From contig NZ_NPDR01000002.1 of the NCBI RefSeq assembly GCF_002811765.1, positions 248,001 through 312,000 on the forward strand: a stretch of 64,000 nucleotides of DNA, written 5' to 3'. This document shows positions 8,617 to 16,587 of this stretch, piece by piece. This DNA is from Leptospira saintgironsiae. GTDB taxonomy: Bacteria > Spirochaetota > Leptospiria > Leptospirales > Leptospiraceae. A program made the position numbers and the translations under genes. The notes beneath the pieces were generated by a model. The model saw nothing but the letters and a program-made list of their open reading frames with translations, was not told the DNA's origin and made no database searches. Each line of letters begins with the position of its first letter. Position 1 is the first letter of the stretch.

Positions 8617-8643
8617 TTAGCAATTTAATACTTAGAGTGCTAA
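8617..8643. promoter_or_regulatory. CIRCE-like operator, proximal (HrcA site)
   Basis: Left arm TTAGCAATT, a 9-base spacer, then right arm GAGTGCTAA. This matches the CIRCE consensus TTAGCACTC-N9-GAGTGCTAA with two changes in the left arm. It lies 18 bases upstream of the proximal hsp20 start, overlapping the likely 5' leader. Confidence 0.75.
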
Positions 8644-8677
8644 ATATTAAAAAAAGTTCCACCCAATTTTATGAAAA

Positions 8678-8704
8678 TTAGCACTTTTTTAATTAGAGTG
8701 CTAA
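8678..8704. promoter_or_regulatory. CIRCE operator, distal (HrcA site)
   Basis: TTAGCACTT, a 9-base spacer, then GAGTGCTAA: one mismatch to the CIRCE consensus. It is 61 bases upstream of the proximal copy. HrcA binding here would repress the hsp20 pair until heat shock. Confidence 0.9.
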
Positions 8705-8861
8705 AATGCGAAAGGGCCCAAATTTTCCCTGGATCCGCCCGATTCTGGCCTAAAACCGGATTTTAGAAGAAAAAAGAAGATATTCCTTTTCTGGTTCAAG
8801 AGGAAGATTAGCCGAAATTTTAGACATCTTAGGCGATTCTTAGGACCAGAAAGGAGAAATT

Positions 8862-9725
8862 TTGAATTCGGAATCCAATCTGAAAAAGAACAGAATACTT
8901 TTGATCCGCTGTAAAGACGAGGCGGGCCTGATCCATAGGATCACAGGATTTTTAGCAAATATAGGTGCTAATATAGTTGGGAACCAAGAGTTCGTGGAGC
9001 CATTAGAGAAAGTGTTCTTTATGAGAACTGAATACTCTTTAGAGAATAGTTCAAAAGAAGAAGGTCTTATCTCCGAACTTGCAAAAATTCTTCCGAAGGA
9101 TGCAGAGCTTACTTTATCCAATCCTGAACTTCCTAAGGTAGTTTTGCTTGTTACGAAAGAGCCTCACTGTTTGGGAGATATTCTTCTTCGCTGGAGATAT
9201 GGAGAATTACCCATGGAACTTTTGGGTGTGGTTTCCAATCACGAAATTTTAGGAGATCTAGTCCGAGATTTTAAACTTCCTTTTCATTGTATTTCAAGCG
9301 AAGGGATGAGTAGAGAAGAACATGAAATCCAATTGGACTCTTACCTGAAGGAGCTCCAACCAGATTGGATCGTTCTCGCGAAATATATGAGGATACTCAC
9401 TCCTGAATTCGTGAAAAAATGGGAACATCGTATATTGAATATCCATCATTCGTTTTTACCTGCGTTCGTAGGAGCAAAACCATACGAGCAAGCATATAAA
9501 CGTGGAGTTAAGATTATAGGTGGAACAGCCCATATAGTGACAGAAAATCTAGACGAGGGGCCAATCTTAGTACAAGATGTTTGTCATGTGGATCACGGGT
9601 ATTCTCCTGAACGTTTGGTTTTGTATGGAAGAGATCTGGAGAAGGTCGTCTTATCCAAGGCTCTTCGCCTACTTTTGGAAGATAGGGTGATGATCTTTCA
9701 AAATAGAACTATCATTTTTGAATAA
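8862..9725 (+). CDS. purU: Formyltetrahydrofolate deformylase
   Basis: Hydrolyses 10-formyl-THF to formate and THF, balancing one-carbon pools. An N-terminal ACT domain (about residues 10-90, LIRCKDEAGLIHRITGFLA) is followed by a formyl-transferase domain (about 92-287). Active-site motifs are NIHHSFLP (193-200) and the aspartate of ENLDEGPI (D231), with GGTAHIV between them. The start is TTG with AAGGAG upstream. The 287-aa length is normal for PurU, and the ACT domain separates it from PurN. Confidence 0.93.
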   Translation: MNSESNLKKNRILLIRCKDEAGLIHRITGFLANIGANIVGNQEFVEPLEKVFFMRTEYSLENSSKEEGLISELAKILPKDAELTLSNPELPKVVLLVTKEPHCLGDILLRWRYGELPMELLGVVSNHEILGDLVRDFKLPFHCISSEGMSREEHEIQLDSYLKELQPDWIVLAKYMRILTPEFVKKWEHRILNIHHSFLPAFVGAKPYEQAYKRGVKIIGGTAHIVTENLDEGPILVQDVCHVDHGYSPERLVLYGRDLEKVVLSKALRLLLEDRVMIFQNRTIIFE

Positions 9726-9763
9726 ATTAAAAGCGAAAATAATATTAGGTTTTTAGATAATAC

Positions 9764-11170
9764 ATGAAATTAAAATACGTCGGCTTCATTTTTTCTATAG
9801 TACTTGCTTGTGTTCCTCCGGTATTTTCCTTTTACGGATATGTTCCTGCTTCTGTGGGAGGGATGTTCTTTATATTTCTGATCGCTGCAGGATTATGGAT
9901 TTTTGAAATTATTCCAGGTCATGCTACTTCTATCCTGATCATATTTTCAGAGATCATTCTATTTTCTAATCCTGGTAAATGGGAATTTTTAAAACAATAT
10001 GCAGGACCAGGAAAGGCGACTCCTCCTGCAGTATTTTTAGCATCGCTTGCAGATTCAGCGGTGGTTTTATTTTTGGGAAGTTTTGCTTTAGCTAAATCTT
10101 GTGTAAAAGTAGGAGTGGATCGCTGGCTTGCGAATCGAGTTCTACCTTATTTTGGAACTTCTCCCAAATATGTTTTACTCGGGCTTATGAGTATCACTGC
10201 TACAATCTCTCTTTGGATGAGTAATACTGCTACAGCATCGTTGATGATCGCGTTGGTATTTCCATTACTCATGGTTTTGGACAAGGGTGAAAAATTTAGA
10301 AAAGCTGTTTTGATCGGAATTCCATTTGCTGCGAATTTAGGAGGGATTGGAACTCCGATTGGTTCTCCTCCGAATGTGATTGCCTTTGCAAATTTGAAAA
10401 ATCAGGGCTATGGAGATTTTATTTCTTTCGGAAGCTGGATGCTTGTTGCAGTTCCTCTCTTGGTCATTCTGCTTTTTACTGCATGGTTTTGGCTTCTTCG
10501 TGCATTTCCAGCTAGCGAAGGTTTAACTCTTTCTCTTCGTTATGAAACTATTTCTGAAGATGGCTCTGAGAAAAAGTTGAAATTTGTTTTGTTCGGGTTT
10601 TTGGCTACAGTTCTTCTATGGTTTACTGAATCCTTTCATGGGATCCCCGCAGGTGTTGTGGCATTATTTCCACTTCTTCTTTTTACTTCGTTTGGAATAT
10701 TGGAATCCAATGATTTACGTTCTTTGGAATGGGATGTTCTGATCTTAGTTGCGGGAGGGATCGCTCTAGGAACAGGGATAGAAAAAAGTGGGGCAGGGGC
10801 TTGGTTTGGAGAATTGATCGGCAAACAAGCAGGTCCGGGGGAAAGTCTTTGGGTGCTTGGGATCTTCTTCTCGATTGGACTTTTTCTTTCTACATTCTTA
10901 TCTAATACTGCGACCGCAAATCTTCTGGTTCCTTTGGCGCTACCTGTTGCCGCACTTTTGCTTCCCGGAAATGAATCTTACGCGATCCAGTTAGTTTTAG
11001 GATCTGCGTTAGGCGCTTCTCTTGCGATGTCTTTGCCTGTGTCTACTCCTCCAAATGCAGTTGCTTATGCGGTTGGAGGTTTTGAGATCAAGGATATGGC
11101 TAAAGTAGGTGTGAAGATCGGGATCTTCGGTTTAATACTTGTTCTTTTGGGATTTCTGATCTTTCAGTAA
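9764..11170 (+). CDS. SLC13/DASS-family anion (dicarboxylate/phosphate) transporter
   Basis: A 468-aa integral membrane protein with about 11-12 TM segments. The family's paired substrate-site motifs SNTAT are visible twice, in LWMSNTATASL near residue 152 and in FLSNTATANLL near residue 381. Each is followed by a P-rich motif (GTPIGSPPN and VSTPPNAVAYA). These are typical of sodium-coupled citrate/succinate/sulfate transporters. The exact anion cannot be read from sequence. It follows purU by 38 bases with no evident terminator. Confidence 0.85.
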   Translation: MKLKYVGFIFSIVLACVPPVFSFYGYVPASVGGMFFIFLIAAGLWIFEIIPGHATSILIIFSEIILFSNPGKWEFLKQYAGPGKATPPAVFLASLADSAVVLFLGSFALAKSCVKVGVDRWLANRVLPYFGTSPKYVLLGLMSITATISLWMSNTATASLMIALVFPLLMVLDKGEKFRKAVLIGIPFAANLGGIGTPIGSPPNVIAFANLKNQGYGDFISFGSWMLVAVPLLVILLFTAWFWLLRAFPASEGLTLSLRYETISEDGSEKKLKFVLFGFLATVLLWFTESFHGIPAGVVALFPLLLFTSFGILESNDLRSLEWDVLILVAGGIALGTGIEKSGAGAWFGELIGKQAGPGESLWVLGIFFSIGLFLSTFLSNTATANLLVPLALPVAALLLPGNESYAIQLVLGSALGASLAMSLPVSTPPNAVAYAVGGFEIKDMAKVGVKIGIFGLILVLLGFLIFQ

Positions 11171-11294
11171 TTGGATCCTGAAATCGCCTTGAATGGGTAA
11201 GTTTCAGGCATAAGCGCTAAAAATACGGGAATGAACCTAACGCATATTATATGAAAATTACGAAAAGACAAGTTAGTCGCTTGTTGTTTCGTGC

Positions 11295-12755
11295 ATGTAT
11301 CCAGCTTTTGGAAGAATTCTATTCCTAATTTCGTTAGTTTCTTTCCTTTCTGTTTCCTGCGCAGGATCTGAGCAACCGGATATTATATCTGCCTTGGCTC
11401 TTGCGTTCAGTAATTCTGAAGAGCCTCCTACTAAGATCCCTTCTGGCCCCCAAAAACCTTGGCCTACATTTTTAGGTGTTTTCGGTAAGATAACTTTCGC
11501 AACTTCAGCAAGTTTAGATCCAGATGGGAATATAGTCACTACCGGATTTACGGAGGGGAATCTGGGTGGTCAGCCTTTGCTTGGTAAATTGGATTCCTAT
11601 ATTACAAAATATGATGAAGAGGGTAAAAGGCTTTGGCTTAAACATTTAGGTGGAGGCCCTAAAAACTTCTCTAAAGGAAGTACCTATGGTCTTGCAGTAA
11701 ATTCCGACAAAGATGGAAACGTTTTAAGTACAGGAATGACTGTCGTAGAGATATTAGATGGGCAAAACAAAATTGGATACCAGGACGCCTATCTATCAAA
11801 ATACGACAAGGATGGGAATAAAAAATGGACCAGAATGATCGGTGGAGGGAGTAATACTGATTTTCATCAGGGTACTTCTGCGGGAAGAGGTGTTGCATCC
11901 GATCAACTTGGGAATATTTACGTAATAGGAACTACGAATGCTGGTACTTTTTTTGGTGAAAAGAACACGGCCGAACATGACGGTTTATTTATGGTTAAAT
12001 ACGATCCGGATGGAAACCAGATATGGGCGAGAACAGCGCGTAATACCGGGCCGGATAATATTGAATCGATCGCGGGCGATCTAACAATTGATTCGAATGG
12101 AGAGATTTATTTTGTAGGAGCTGCTCAAGGTGGCTTTGATGATCAAACTCAGATTGGAATAGAGGATGCACTTTTAATTAAATATGATTCGGATGGAAAT
12201 AAACTTTGGGTCCGCTTATTAGGTGTTCCCGATCAAATTTCAGTTGCGAATGATGTAAGCTTAGATGCAGATAAAAACATTTACATAGTAGGTATTACAT
12301 CAGGTGAGCTGGATGGCCAAACTCCGATCGGAACTTCTGATACGTTTGTAGTAAAATATGATTCGGATGGAAACAAACTATGGACCAGACTTATTGGCAA
12401 TCCTGACTATTCCGGTTTTTTCAGATCGGAAACCCAAGGTTTCGGAATTACTGTGGATCCAAATGGGAATTCATATATCGCAGGAGCGATTTCTGCGGTA
12501 AAAATACCTTTTACTAATTCTATAGATAATGCTTTCGCAGCAAAATTCGACACGGATGGAAATTTAGTTTGGTCGAATTTGAAATACATGGAAGAGGTCA
12601 CAAAGTGTGAGGTTCACGCCCAAGATGTAGTCCTAGGTTTGAATGATTCCTTTTTTGTAGTAGGTTATACTTCCTGTCTTTTAAATATTATAGATCCAGT
12701 TAATGGTATCAATAGCCTCTTTATTTCTAAAGAAATGATTGGGAACGGTATCTAG
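11295..12755 (+). CDS. SBBP-repeat beta-propeller lipoprotein
   Basis: A secreted 486-aa protein with a lipoprotein signal (LISLVSFLSVSC, lipobox Cys near residue 22). The body is made of about 50-residue beta-propeller repeats, each with a K-Y-D-x-D-G-N-x-x-W-x-R blade motif; I count six (YDEEGKRLW, YDKDGNKKW, YDPDGNQIW, YDSDGNKLW twice, FDTDGNLVW). Intervening strands read GNIYVIGTT or NIYIVGITSG. This is the SBBP family common in Leptospira and other environmental bacteria. Ligand and function are unknown. The DG-x-N turns could bind Ca2+. It is likely surface or periplasm exposed. Confidence 0.82.
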   Translation: MYPAFGRILFLISLVSFLSVSCAGSEQPDIISALALAFSNSEEPPTKIPSGPQKPWPTFLGVFGKITFATSASLDPDGNIVTTGFTEGNLGGQPLLGKLDSYITKYDEEGKRLWLKHLGGGPKNFSKGSTYGLAVNSDKDGNVLSTGMTVVEILDGQNKIGYQDAYLSKYDKDGNKKWTRMIGGGSNTDFHQGTSAGRGVASDQLGNIYVIGTTNAGTFFGEKNTAEHDGLFMVKYDPDGNQIWARTARNTGPDNIESIAGDLTIDSNGEIYFVGAAQGGFDDQTQIGIEDALLIKYDSDGNKLWVRLLGVPDQISVANDVSLDADKNIYIVGITSGELDGQTPIGTSDTFVVKYDSDGNKLWTRLIGNPDYSGFFRSETQGFGITVDPNGNSYIAGAISAVKIPFTNSIDNAFAAKFDTDGNLVWSNLKYMEEVTKCEVHAQDVVLGLNDSFFVVGYTSCLLNIIDPVNGINSLFISKEMIGNGI

Positions 12756-12766
12756 ATAGCAATATA

Positions 12767-12807
12767 TCAAGGTATTTCTTTGCCTCCTGCCTTTAGGGAT
12801 ACCTTGA
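12767..12807 (+). terminator. Probable terminator after the SBBP gene
   Basis: Perfect 9-base inverted repeat TCAAGGTAT (12767-12775) and ATACCTTGA (12799-12807), separated by 23 bases and followed by a T/C-rich stretch. It lies 12 bases past the stop. The long loop and interrupted T-run keep confidence moderate. Confidence 0.5.
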
Positions 12808-12872
12808 AAGTTTCTTTTCTTTCTTTATTATTTATTTCCTAATTCGAAACCGATTCTAAACTGTCCGGATAG

Positions 12873-14081
12873 ATGCGGTTTTTTCGAAAACACTTCATTT
12901 CCTCGATTTCGGTCCTTCTTTATTTACCGATTTTACTCACGTTTGCATGTGCTGGAGTCCCCGGAAATTCTTCTATTCCAGAAAAACCTGCGGAAGTACA
13001 GGCAAGTATAGTAGATAAGATCGAAACCCAAATAGAAAAGTTATTTGGAAAAGAAGAAGATCCAGAAGTAGTAAAAGTCCTGTTGGGCGGGGACGTCATG
13101 TTTAATTGGGGAATCCGGGACACAATCAAGTCCAAAGGAGAATTAGCCCCAGTTAAAGGTCTCAAATCCCTTTTTGAAAGTGCAGACCTAAGAGTATTAA
13201 ATTTAGAAACTCCAGTAGTATCCGAAAAAAGTTGGGATCACGGTAAGGCTTACGTATTCCAAGCAAAAGAATCTGATCTAGAAACTATGAGCTTTTTAGG
13301 AGTGGATCTTGTTTCTCTTGGGAATAATCACGCAATGGATCATGGTCCGGAAGGATTAGAAGAAACTCTTAAATTTTTAGAAAATAGAAAGATCTCTTCT
13401 ATTGGCGCGGGAAAAAATATAGAATTCGCTTTTCGTCCATGGATCTGGGAAGGGAAGGATACAACTCTTAGAGTTTATTCTGCAACTAATGTAGCAGAAG
13501 GTAGATCTCATTATGCCGGACAAACTCCAGGTGTCATGCCTTTGGATCCGGAGTTGATTCTGAAAAAATTCCAGATAGAAAAATTCCAACTGAATTCATC
13601 TAAAACTTCTAAAAGAGATAAAAAATCTAAAGCGCTTCCTCCGGGAAAACAATTCAGAATACTTTCTCTTCATTGGGGAGTGGAATATTCTCCTTTTCCA
13701 ACAATTGAGCAGAGAAAAATCGCAAAAACTTTAGCTGACAGTGGATTGGATATTATAGTAGGGCATCATCCTCATATTCCCCAAGGTATTGAGAAGCTAG
13801 GAAATACGATTGTATTTTATTCTTTGGGGAATCTGATCTTCGGAAGTAGGAACGCCTACTTAAATCATAACTTAATTGTAATACTTCATATTAAAAAAAG
13901 CAAATTGATCAATATTGAACTTGTTCCTATTTTCGGAAAATTCCAAAACGAGGATCATTTGGTCAGACCTCTTGAAGGAAAGGAAGCAGAGAATTTTTTA
14001 AAAGAAGTCGCAGTCCTTTCCCAAGACTTGGGCACTAAGATTCGGATCGATGGGGACAGGGCTTGGGTCGAATTGGATTAG
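12873..14081 (+). CDS. CapA family lipoprotein (PGA_cap metallophosphatase-like)
   Basis: A 402-aa protein with a lipoprotein signal (LPILLTFACAG, lipobox Cys near residue 27). The CapA domain begins LLGGDVMFNWGIRD and continues with VLNLETPVV, VSLGNNHAMDHG, LHWGVEYSPFPT and IVGHHPHIPQG. These are the metal-binding blocks of the calcineurin-like CapA fold (D, N/E, NNH, HWG, GHHPH). CapA acts in poly-gamma-glutamate capsule assembly in Bacillus, but most homologues are uncharacterised and no capB/capC lies nearby. An extra Lys/Ser-rich insert (about 240-265) precedes the HWG block. Its stop overlaps the stop of the convergent toxin gene by four bases. Confidence 0.82.
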   Translation: MRFFRKHFISSISVLLYLPILLTFACAGVPGNSSIPEKPAEVQASIVDKIETQIEKLFGKEEDPEVVKVLLGGDVMFNWGIRDTIKSKGELAPVKGLKSLFESADLRVLNLETPVVSEKSWDHGKAYVFQAKESDLETMSFLGVDLVSLGNNHAMDHGPEGLEETLKFLENRKISSIGAGKNIEFAFRPWIWEGKDTTLRVYSATNVAEGRSHYAGQTPGVMPLDPELILKKFQIEKFQLNSSKTSKRDKKSKALPPGKQFRILSLHWGVEYSPFPTIEQRKIAKTLADSGLDIIVGHHPHIPQGIEKLGNTIVFYSLGNLIFGSRNAYLNHNLIVILHIKKSKLINIELVPIFGKFQNEDHLVRPLEGKEAENFLKEVAVLSQDLGTKIRIDGDRAWVELD

Positions 14082-14482
14082 GCTACGTTAGCCCAGTTTT
14101 CTATTCTCAATCCTGGAATTTTTTGGAAATGTTTTTCATTATTCGTAACTAAAGTATAGTTCAAATACAAAGCCGTAGAGCCGATGAGTAAATCAAAGTC
14201 CTCTACAGTATTACCTTTTTTCTGTTGGTTCGCTTTGAGTTCTCCAAACGTTTCCATAATTCCTTCGGTCAACTCTATCACAGGAAAAAGTTCGGCAATT
14301 CTTCGGACCGTTGCCAGATTTCTTTCTTTGTAAGAAGATTTTTGGGCTCCAAAGATCAATTCTCCATAGGTGATTACGGAAACTGATTTGATGGAGTTCT
14401 TACGATCCAAAAAATTTTGCCGAACAATTGGATCTTCTTTTAAGCTATAGATGATGATATCAGTATCAATCAAATAGCTCAT
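14078..14482 (-). CDS. vapC: VapC-type PIN-domain ribonuclease toxin
   Basis: The start at ATG 14482 is preferred because GGAAGG sits six bases before it; an in-frame ATG is two codons upstream. This PIN-domain protein of 134 aa has the acidic site: D in LIDTD near the N-terminus, E in TYGELIFGA and D in VEDFDLLIGSTA. The usual closing motif LVTNNEKHFQKIPGLRIENW-like is present. VapC toxins cleave tRNA or rRNA and are neutralised by VapB. It overlaps the antitoxin gene by 17 bases, as expected for translational coupling. The target RNA is unknown. Confidence 0.88.
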   Translation of the reverse strand: MSYLIDTDIIIYSLKEDPIVRQNFLDRKNSIKSVSVITYGELIFGAQKSSYKERNLATVRRIAELFPVIELTEGIMETFGELKANQQKKGNTVEDFDLLIGSTALYLNYTLVTNNEKHFQKIPGLRIENWANVA

Positions 14483-14744
14483 CAGCATCCTTCCCTAGCG
14501 TGTTCTTGGTTCGAGAAGAGCGTATATCTTTTACGATCTTGTCTGGACTTCTGTCATCTACCCAGGAGCCTGATAATTCTAAGAAACCTAGGGTCTTACG
14601 TTCGGATTCTTTATTGTCGTGAGCTAGATAGTTCTCAATTAGAAGAACTACTTCTTGGCTTATGGATCTATGTTCCATTTCGGCCCTCCTTTTTAATGCT
14701 TCGTAAAGTCTATCGTCTATGTCCCTTACTTGTAAGTTCGCCAT
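14466..14744 (-). CDS. vapB: VapB/FitA-like ribbon-helix-helix antitoxin
   Basis: A 92-aa antitoxin. Its N-terminal ribbon-helix-helix (residues 1-42: ANLQVRDIDDRLYEALKRRA then RSISQEVVLLIENYL) resembles FitA more than AbrB-type VapB. The C-terminal half (WVDDRSPDKIVKDIRSSRT) would wrap the VapC active site. RHH antitoxins repress their own operon by binding palindromes, and two strong inverted repeats lie at and just upstream of this start. The ribosome-binding site GAGGT lies within the first of them. Confidence 0.86.
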   Translation of the reverse strand: MANLQVRDIDDRLYEALKRRAEMEHRSISQEVVLLIENYLAHDNKESERKTLGFLELSGSWVDDRSPDKIVKDIRSSRTKNTLGKDADELFD

Positions 14745-14765
14745 ATTCTGAACCTCTCAGAATAT
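14743..14765 (-). promoter_or_regulatory. Perfect inverted repeat spanning vapB start, RBS in the loop
   Basis: Arms ATATTCTGA (14743-14751) and TCAGAATAT (14757-14765) are exactly complementary around a 5-base spacer. In the minus-strand RNA the loop reads GAGGT, the Shine-Dalgarno of vapB, and the first two bases of the start codon close the stem. It could be a DNA operator, an RNA structure controlling translation, or both. Confidence 0.7.
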
Positions 14766-14799
14766 TGTGCTTTTAATTTCATGAAATTGAAAGCACAAT
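14764..14799. promoter_or_regulatory. 36-base near-perfect palindrome, probable VapBC operator
   Basis: Centred on AATTTCATGAAATT and flanked by ATTGTGCTTT on the left and AAAGCACAAT on the right. Only one base pair breaks the symmetry. It lies 20 bases upstream of the vapB start, where an autoregulatory operator is expected. Confidence 0.75.
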
Positions 14800-14967
14800 T
14801 CATGAAAAATTAGGTTACAGGGTAGAAAATGGATTCCTTCGCATTTTGGAGAGCCAAAGGATGGACTTGGAAAATGAAAATTAAGAAATGAAGAAGGTCC
14901 CGGAATACTCATTCTAATTACGCCTTAGAACCTTTTTTGGTGTCTAAGACGCCCAAATCTATTCCAC

Positions 14968-14996
14968 TTGACCCCTTGCCCCTAAAGCCGAAAATA
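14968..14996 (+). promoter_or_regulatory. Candidate sigma70 promoter of the rpsF operon
   Basis: TTGACC (14968-14973), a 17-base spacer and AAAATA (14991-14996). The position, about 65 bases before rpsF, leaves room for a structured leader. Predicted by eye only. Confidence 0.5.
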
Positions 14997-15062
14997 GGAC
15001 AAAATTCGGTTCTTCTGCTCGCCGCATTTGCGCAGACGGGCATTTTCCCATAGGAGAAACTT

Positions 15063-15338
15063 TTGAGAAACTACGAGATTACTACAATCACGCGTTCAAC
15101 CGCGAAGGAAGTAGCTAAAACTGAGGTCCTAGAGATCTTCAAAAAGCATTCCATCAACGTGACCGCAGAAGAAGAATGGGGTCAAAAGAAACTTTGGCAT
15201 CCAATCCAACACCAAGACTACGGAATATTCACTCACTTCAAAGTGAATGCAGAACAATCCGCCTTAGAAAAGGTAGAGCGTGACTTTGGTCTTAACCAAA
15301 ATTTACTGCGCTCTATGATCGTCCGCCTCAATGGCTAA
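15063..15338 (+). CDS. rpsF: 30S ribosomal protein S6
   Basis: A 91-aa S6 protein (NYEITTITRS start, KKLWHPIQHQDYGIFTHFKV middle, NLLRSMIVRL end) that binds 16S rRNA as a heterodimer with S18. The start is TTG, supported by TAGGAG upstream. It opens the classic rpsF-ssb-rpsR-rplI cluster, with dnaB following, and overlaps ssb by eight bases. The leader could mediate S6:S18 autoregulation. Confidence 0.96.
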   Translation: MRNYEITTITRSTAKEVAKTEVLEIFKKHSINVTAEEEWGQKKLWHPIQHQDYGIFTHFKVNAEQSALEKVERDFGLNQNLLRSMIVRLNG

Positions 15339-15771
15339 CGATATCAATCGGGTGACCCTTGTTGGGCGCCTGACCCGTGATCCGGAATTCAAAACCGTGA
15401 ACGGGACTTCTCTTGTGAATTTTTCCTTAGCTAACGGTCGCACATACGTAACCGGCGGAGAGAAAAAAGAGGAAACTCATTTTTTCGACTGCGAGGCATG
15501 GGGAAAAGGCGCGGATATCATCCAGCAATACTGCAAGAAAGGCAAACAACTCGTGATCGAGGGACGCCTTAAGCAGGATACCTGGGAAACCATGGAAGGC
15601 AAGAAGGCCTCCCGCATTCGTATCGTTGTGGAAAATTTCCAGATGATAGGTGGTGCAAGGGAGAATGGAAGCGGAGAGTACGGCTCTTCTGCTAATAGCG
15701 GATCTTCTTCTTATTCGTCTGCTCAAGATGATATGGGAAGTTCCGGAACCGACGACGATATACCTTTTTAA
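15331..15771 (+). CDS. ssb: Single-stranded DNA-binding protein
   Basis: A 146-aa SSB with an N-terminal OB fold (residues 1-108: [42 protein letters not shown]). A Gly/Ser-rich linker follows, then the acidic tip DDDIPF that recruits replication and repair proteins. It sits between rpsF and rpsR as in most bacteria and overlaps the rpsF end. Confidence 0.96.
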   Translation: MANDINRVTLVGRLTRDPEFKTVNGTSLVNFSLANGRTYVTGGEKKEETHFFDCEAWGKGADIIQQYCKKGKQLVIEGRLKQDTWETMEGKKASRIRIVVENFQMIGGARENGSGEYGSSANSGSSSYSSAQDDMGSSGTDDDIPF

Positions 15772-15785
15772 AGAGGACAACATTC

Positions 15786-16100
15786 ATGTCAGATAATGAA
15801 ATACAAGAAGAATTAAAGCAGGAAATGACTGCTGAGGGCATGCCTTTAGATCAAGAAGGAGGACGCCCCCCTAAAAAACAAAACAAGTATAAGAAGAAAG
15901 TTTGCCGTTTCACTGCAGATCCTGAACTTGCTAAACAAATTAATTATAAGAACACCGAACTTTTGGAAAGATTCATCACTAACCGTGGTAAGATCATTCC
16001 AAGAAGAATTACTGGAACTTCTGCAAAGTATCAAAGGATCCTTGCGAGAGAGATCCGCAAAGCACGCAGTATCGGTCTTCTACCGTTCAAAGTAAACTAA
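15786..16100 (+). CDS. rpsR: 30S ribosomal protein S18
   Basis: S18 core from about residue 35 ([20 protein letters not shown], then [23 protein letters not shown]). At 104 aa it is longer than the usual 75-85 aa. The extra part is an acidic N-terminal arm (residues 1-30) ending in a Lys-rich stretch. The ATG has AGAGGA upstream. An internal ATG at 15804 or 15840 could give a shorter form, but the first ATG has the better ribosome-binding site. Confidence 0.95.
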   Translation: MSDNEIQEELKQEMTAEGMPLDQEGGRPPKKQNKYKKKVCRFTADPELAKQINYKNTELLERFITNRGKIIPRRITGTSAKYQRILAREIRKARSIGLLPFKVN

Positions 16101-16110
16101 GGAGAAACTA

Positions 16111-16575
16111 ATGAGAGTAATATTACAAAAAGATGTTTCTAACTTAGGAGATGCTGGAGATGTAAAGGAAGTTGCGGACGGTTTCGCTCGTAATTTTCTT
16201 TTCCCTCAAAGACTCGCTGTAAGAGCTTCTGAAGGTAAGACCAAAATGGCTCTTCACCAAAGAAAACTTGCAGATCTTAAAAAAGAAAAACGCAAGAAAG
16301 ATATGGAATCCATATCTTCTGGATTGAACGGAAAAGAATTCGAAATTTCCGTTAAAACCGGAGGTGGGGATAAACTTTTTGGAGCGGTAACTCCTGCTGA
16401 TGTAGCAGCTTTGTTAAAAACCGCAGGATTCGAAGTAGACAAGCGCAAAATCGAATTCCCAGAGCCTATCCGTAACCTAGGTTCCTATAAATTGAAAGTG
16501 CGTCTTGCAGAAGGTATCCTCCCGACTATCACAGTTCATGTGAAGAAAGAGGAAGTCGTTTCTACCGAAGCGTAG
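16111..16575 (+). CDS. rplI: 50S ribosomal protein L9
   Basis: L9 N-domain MRVILQKDVSNLGDAGDVKEVADGFARNFL-type sequence (only the first part quoted), then a long Lys-rich connecting helix (about 45-75) and a C-domain with GGGDKLFGAVTPADVAALL. The 154-aa length is near the normal 148. Ribosome-binding site AAGGAG. It is the fourth gene of the S6-SSB-S18-L9 operon and is followed 12 bases later by dnaB. Confidence 0.96.
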   Translation: MRVILQKDVSNLGDAGDVKEVADGFARNFLFPQRLAVRASEGKTKMALHQRKLADLKKEKRKKDMESISSGLNGKEFEISVKTGGGDKLFGAVTPADVAALLKTAGFEVDKRKIEFPEPIRNLGSYKLKVRLAEGILPTITVHVKKEEVVSTEA

Positions 16576-16587
16576 TCCGGAACAAGA

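Larger units (their letters stand above)
14745..15062. other. Divergent intergenic region, vapBC to rpsF
   Basis: About 318 bases between the vapB start and the rpsF start. The vapB end holds the two inverted repeats. The middle (about 14800-14960) shows nothing I recognise. The right side has a sigma70-like promoter and the rpsF leader with a small stem-loop. Confidence 0.6.

Noticed and set aside
11580..12600. Possible tandem DNA repeat in the SBBP gene
   Set aside because: The repetition is at the protein blade level and the DNA copies are diverged, so it is not a simple tandem repeat or CRISPR.
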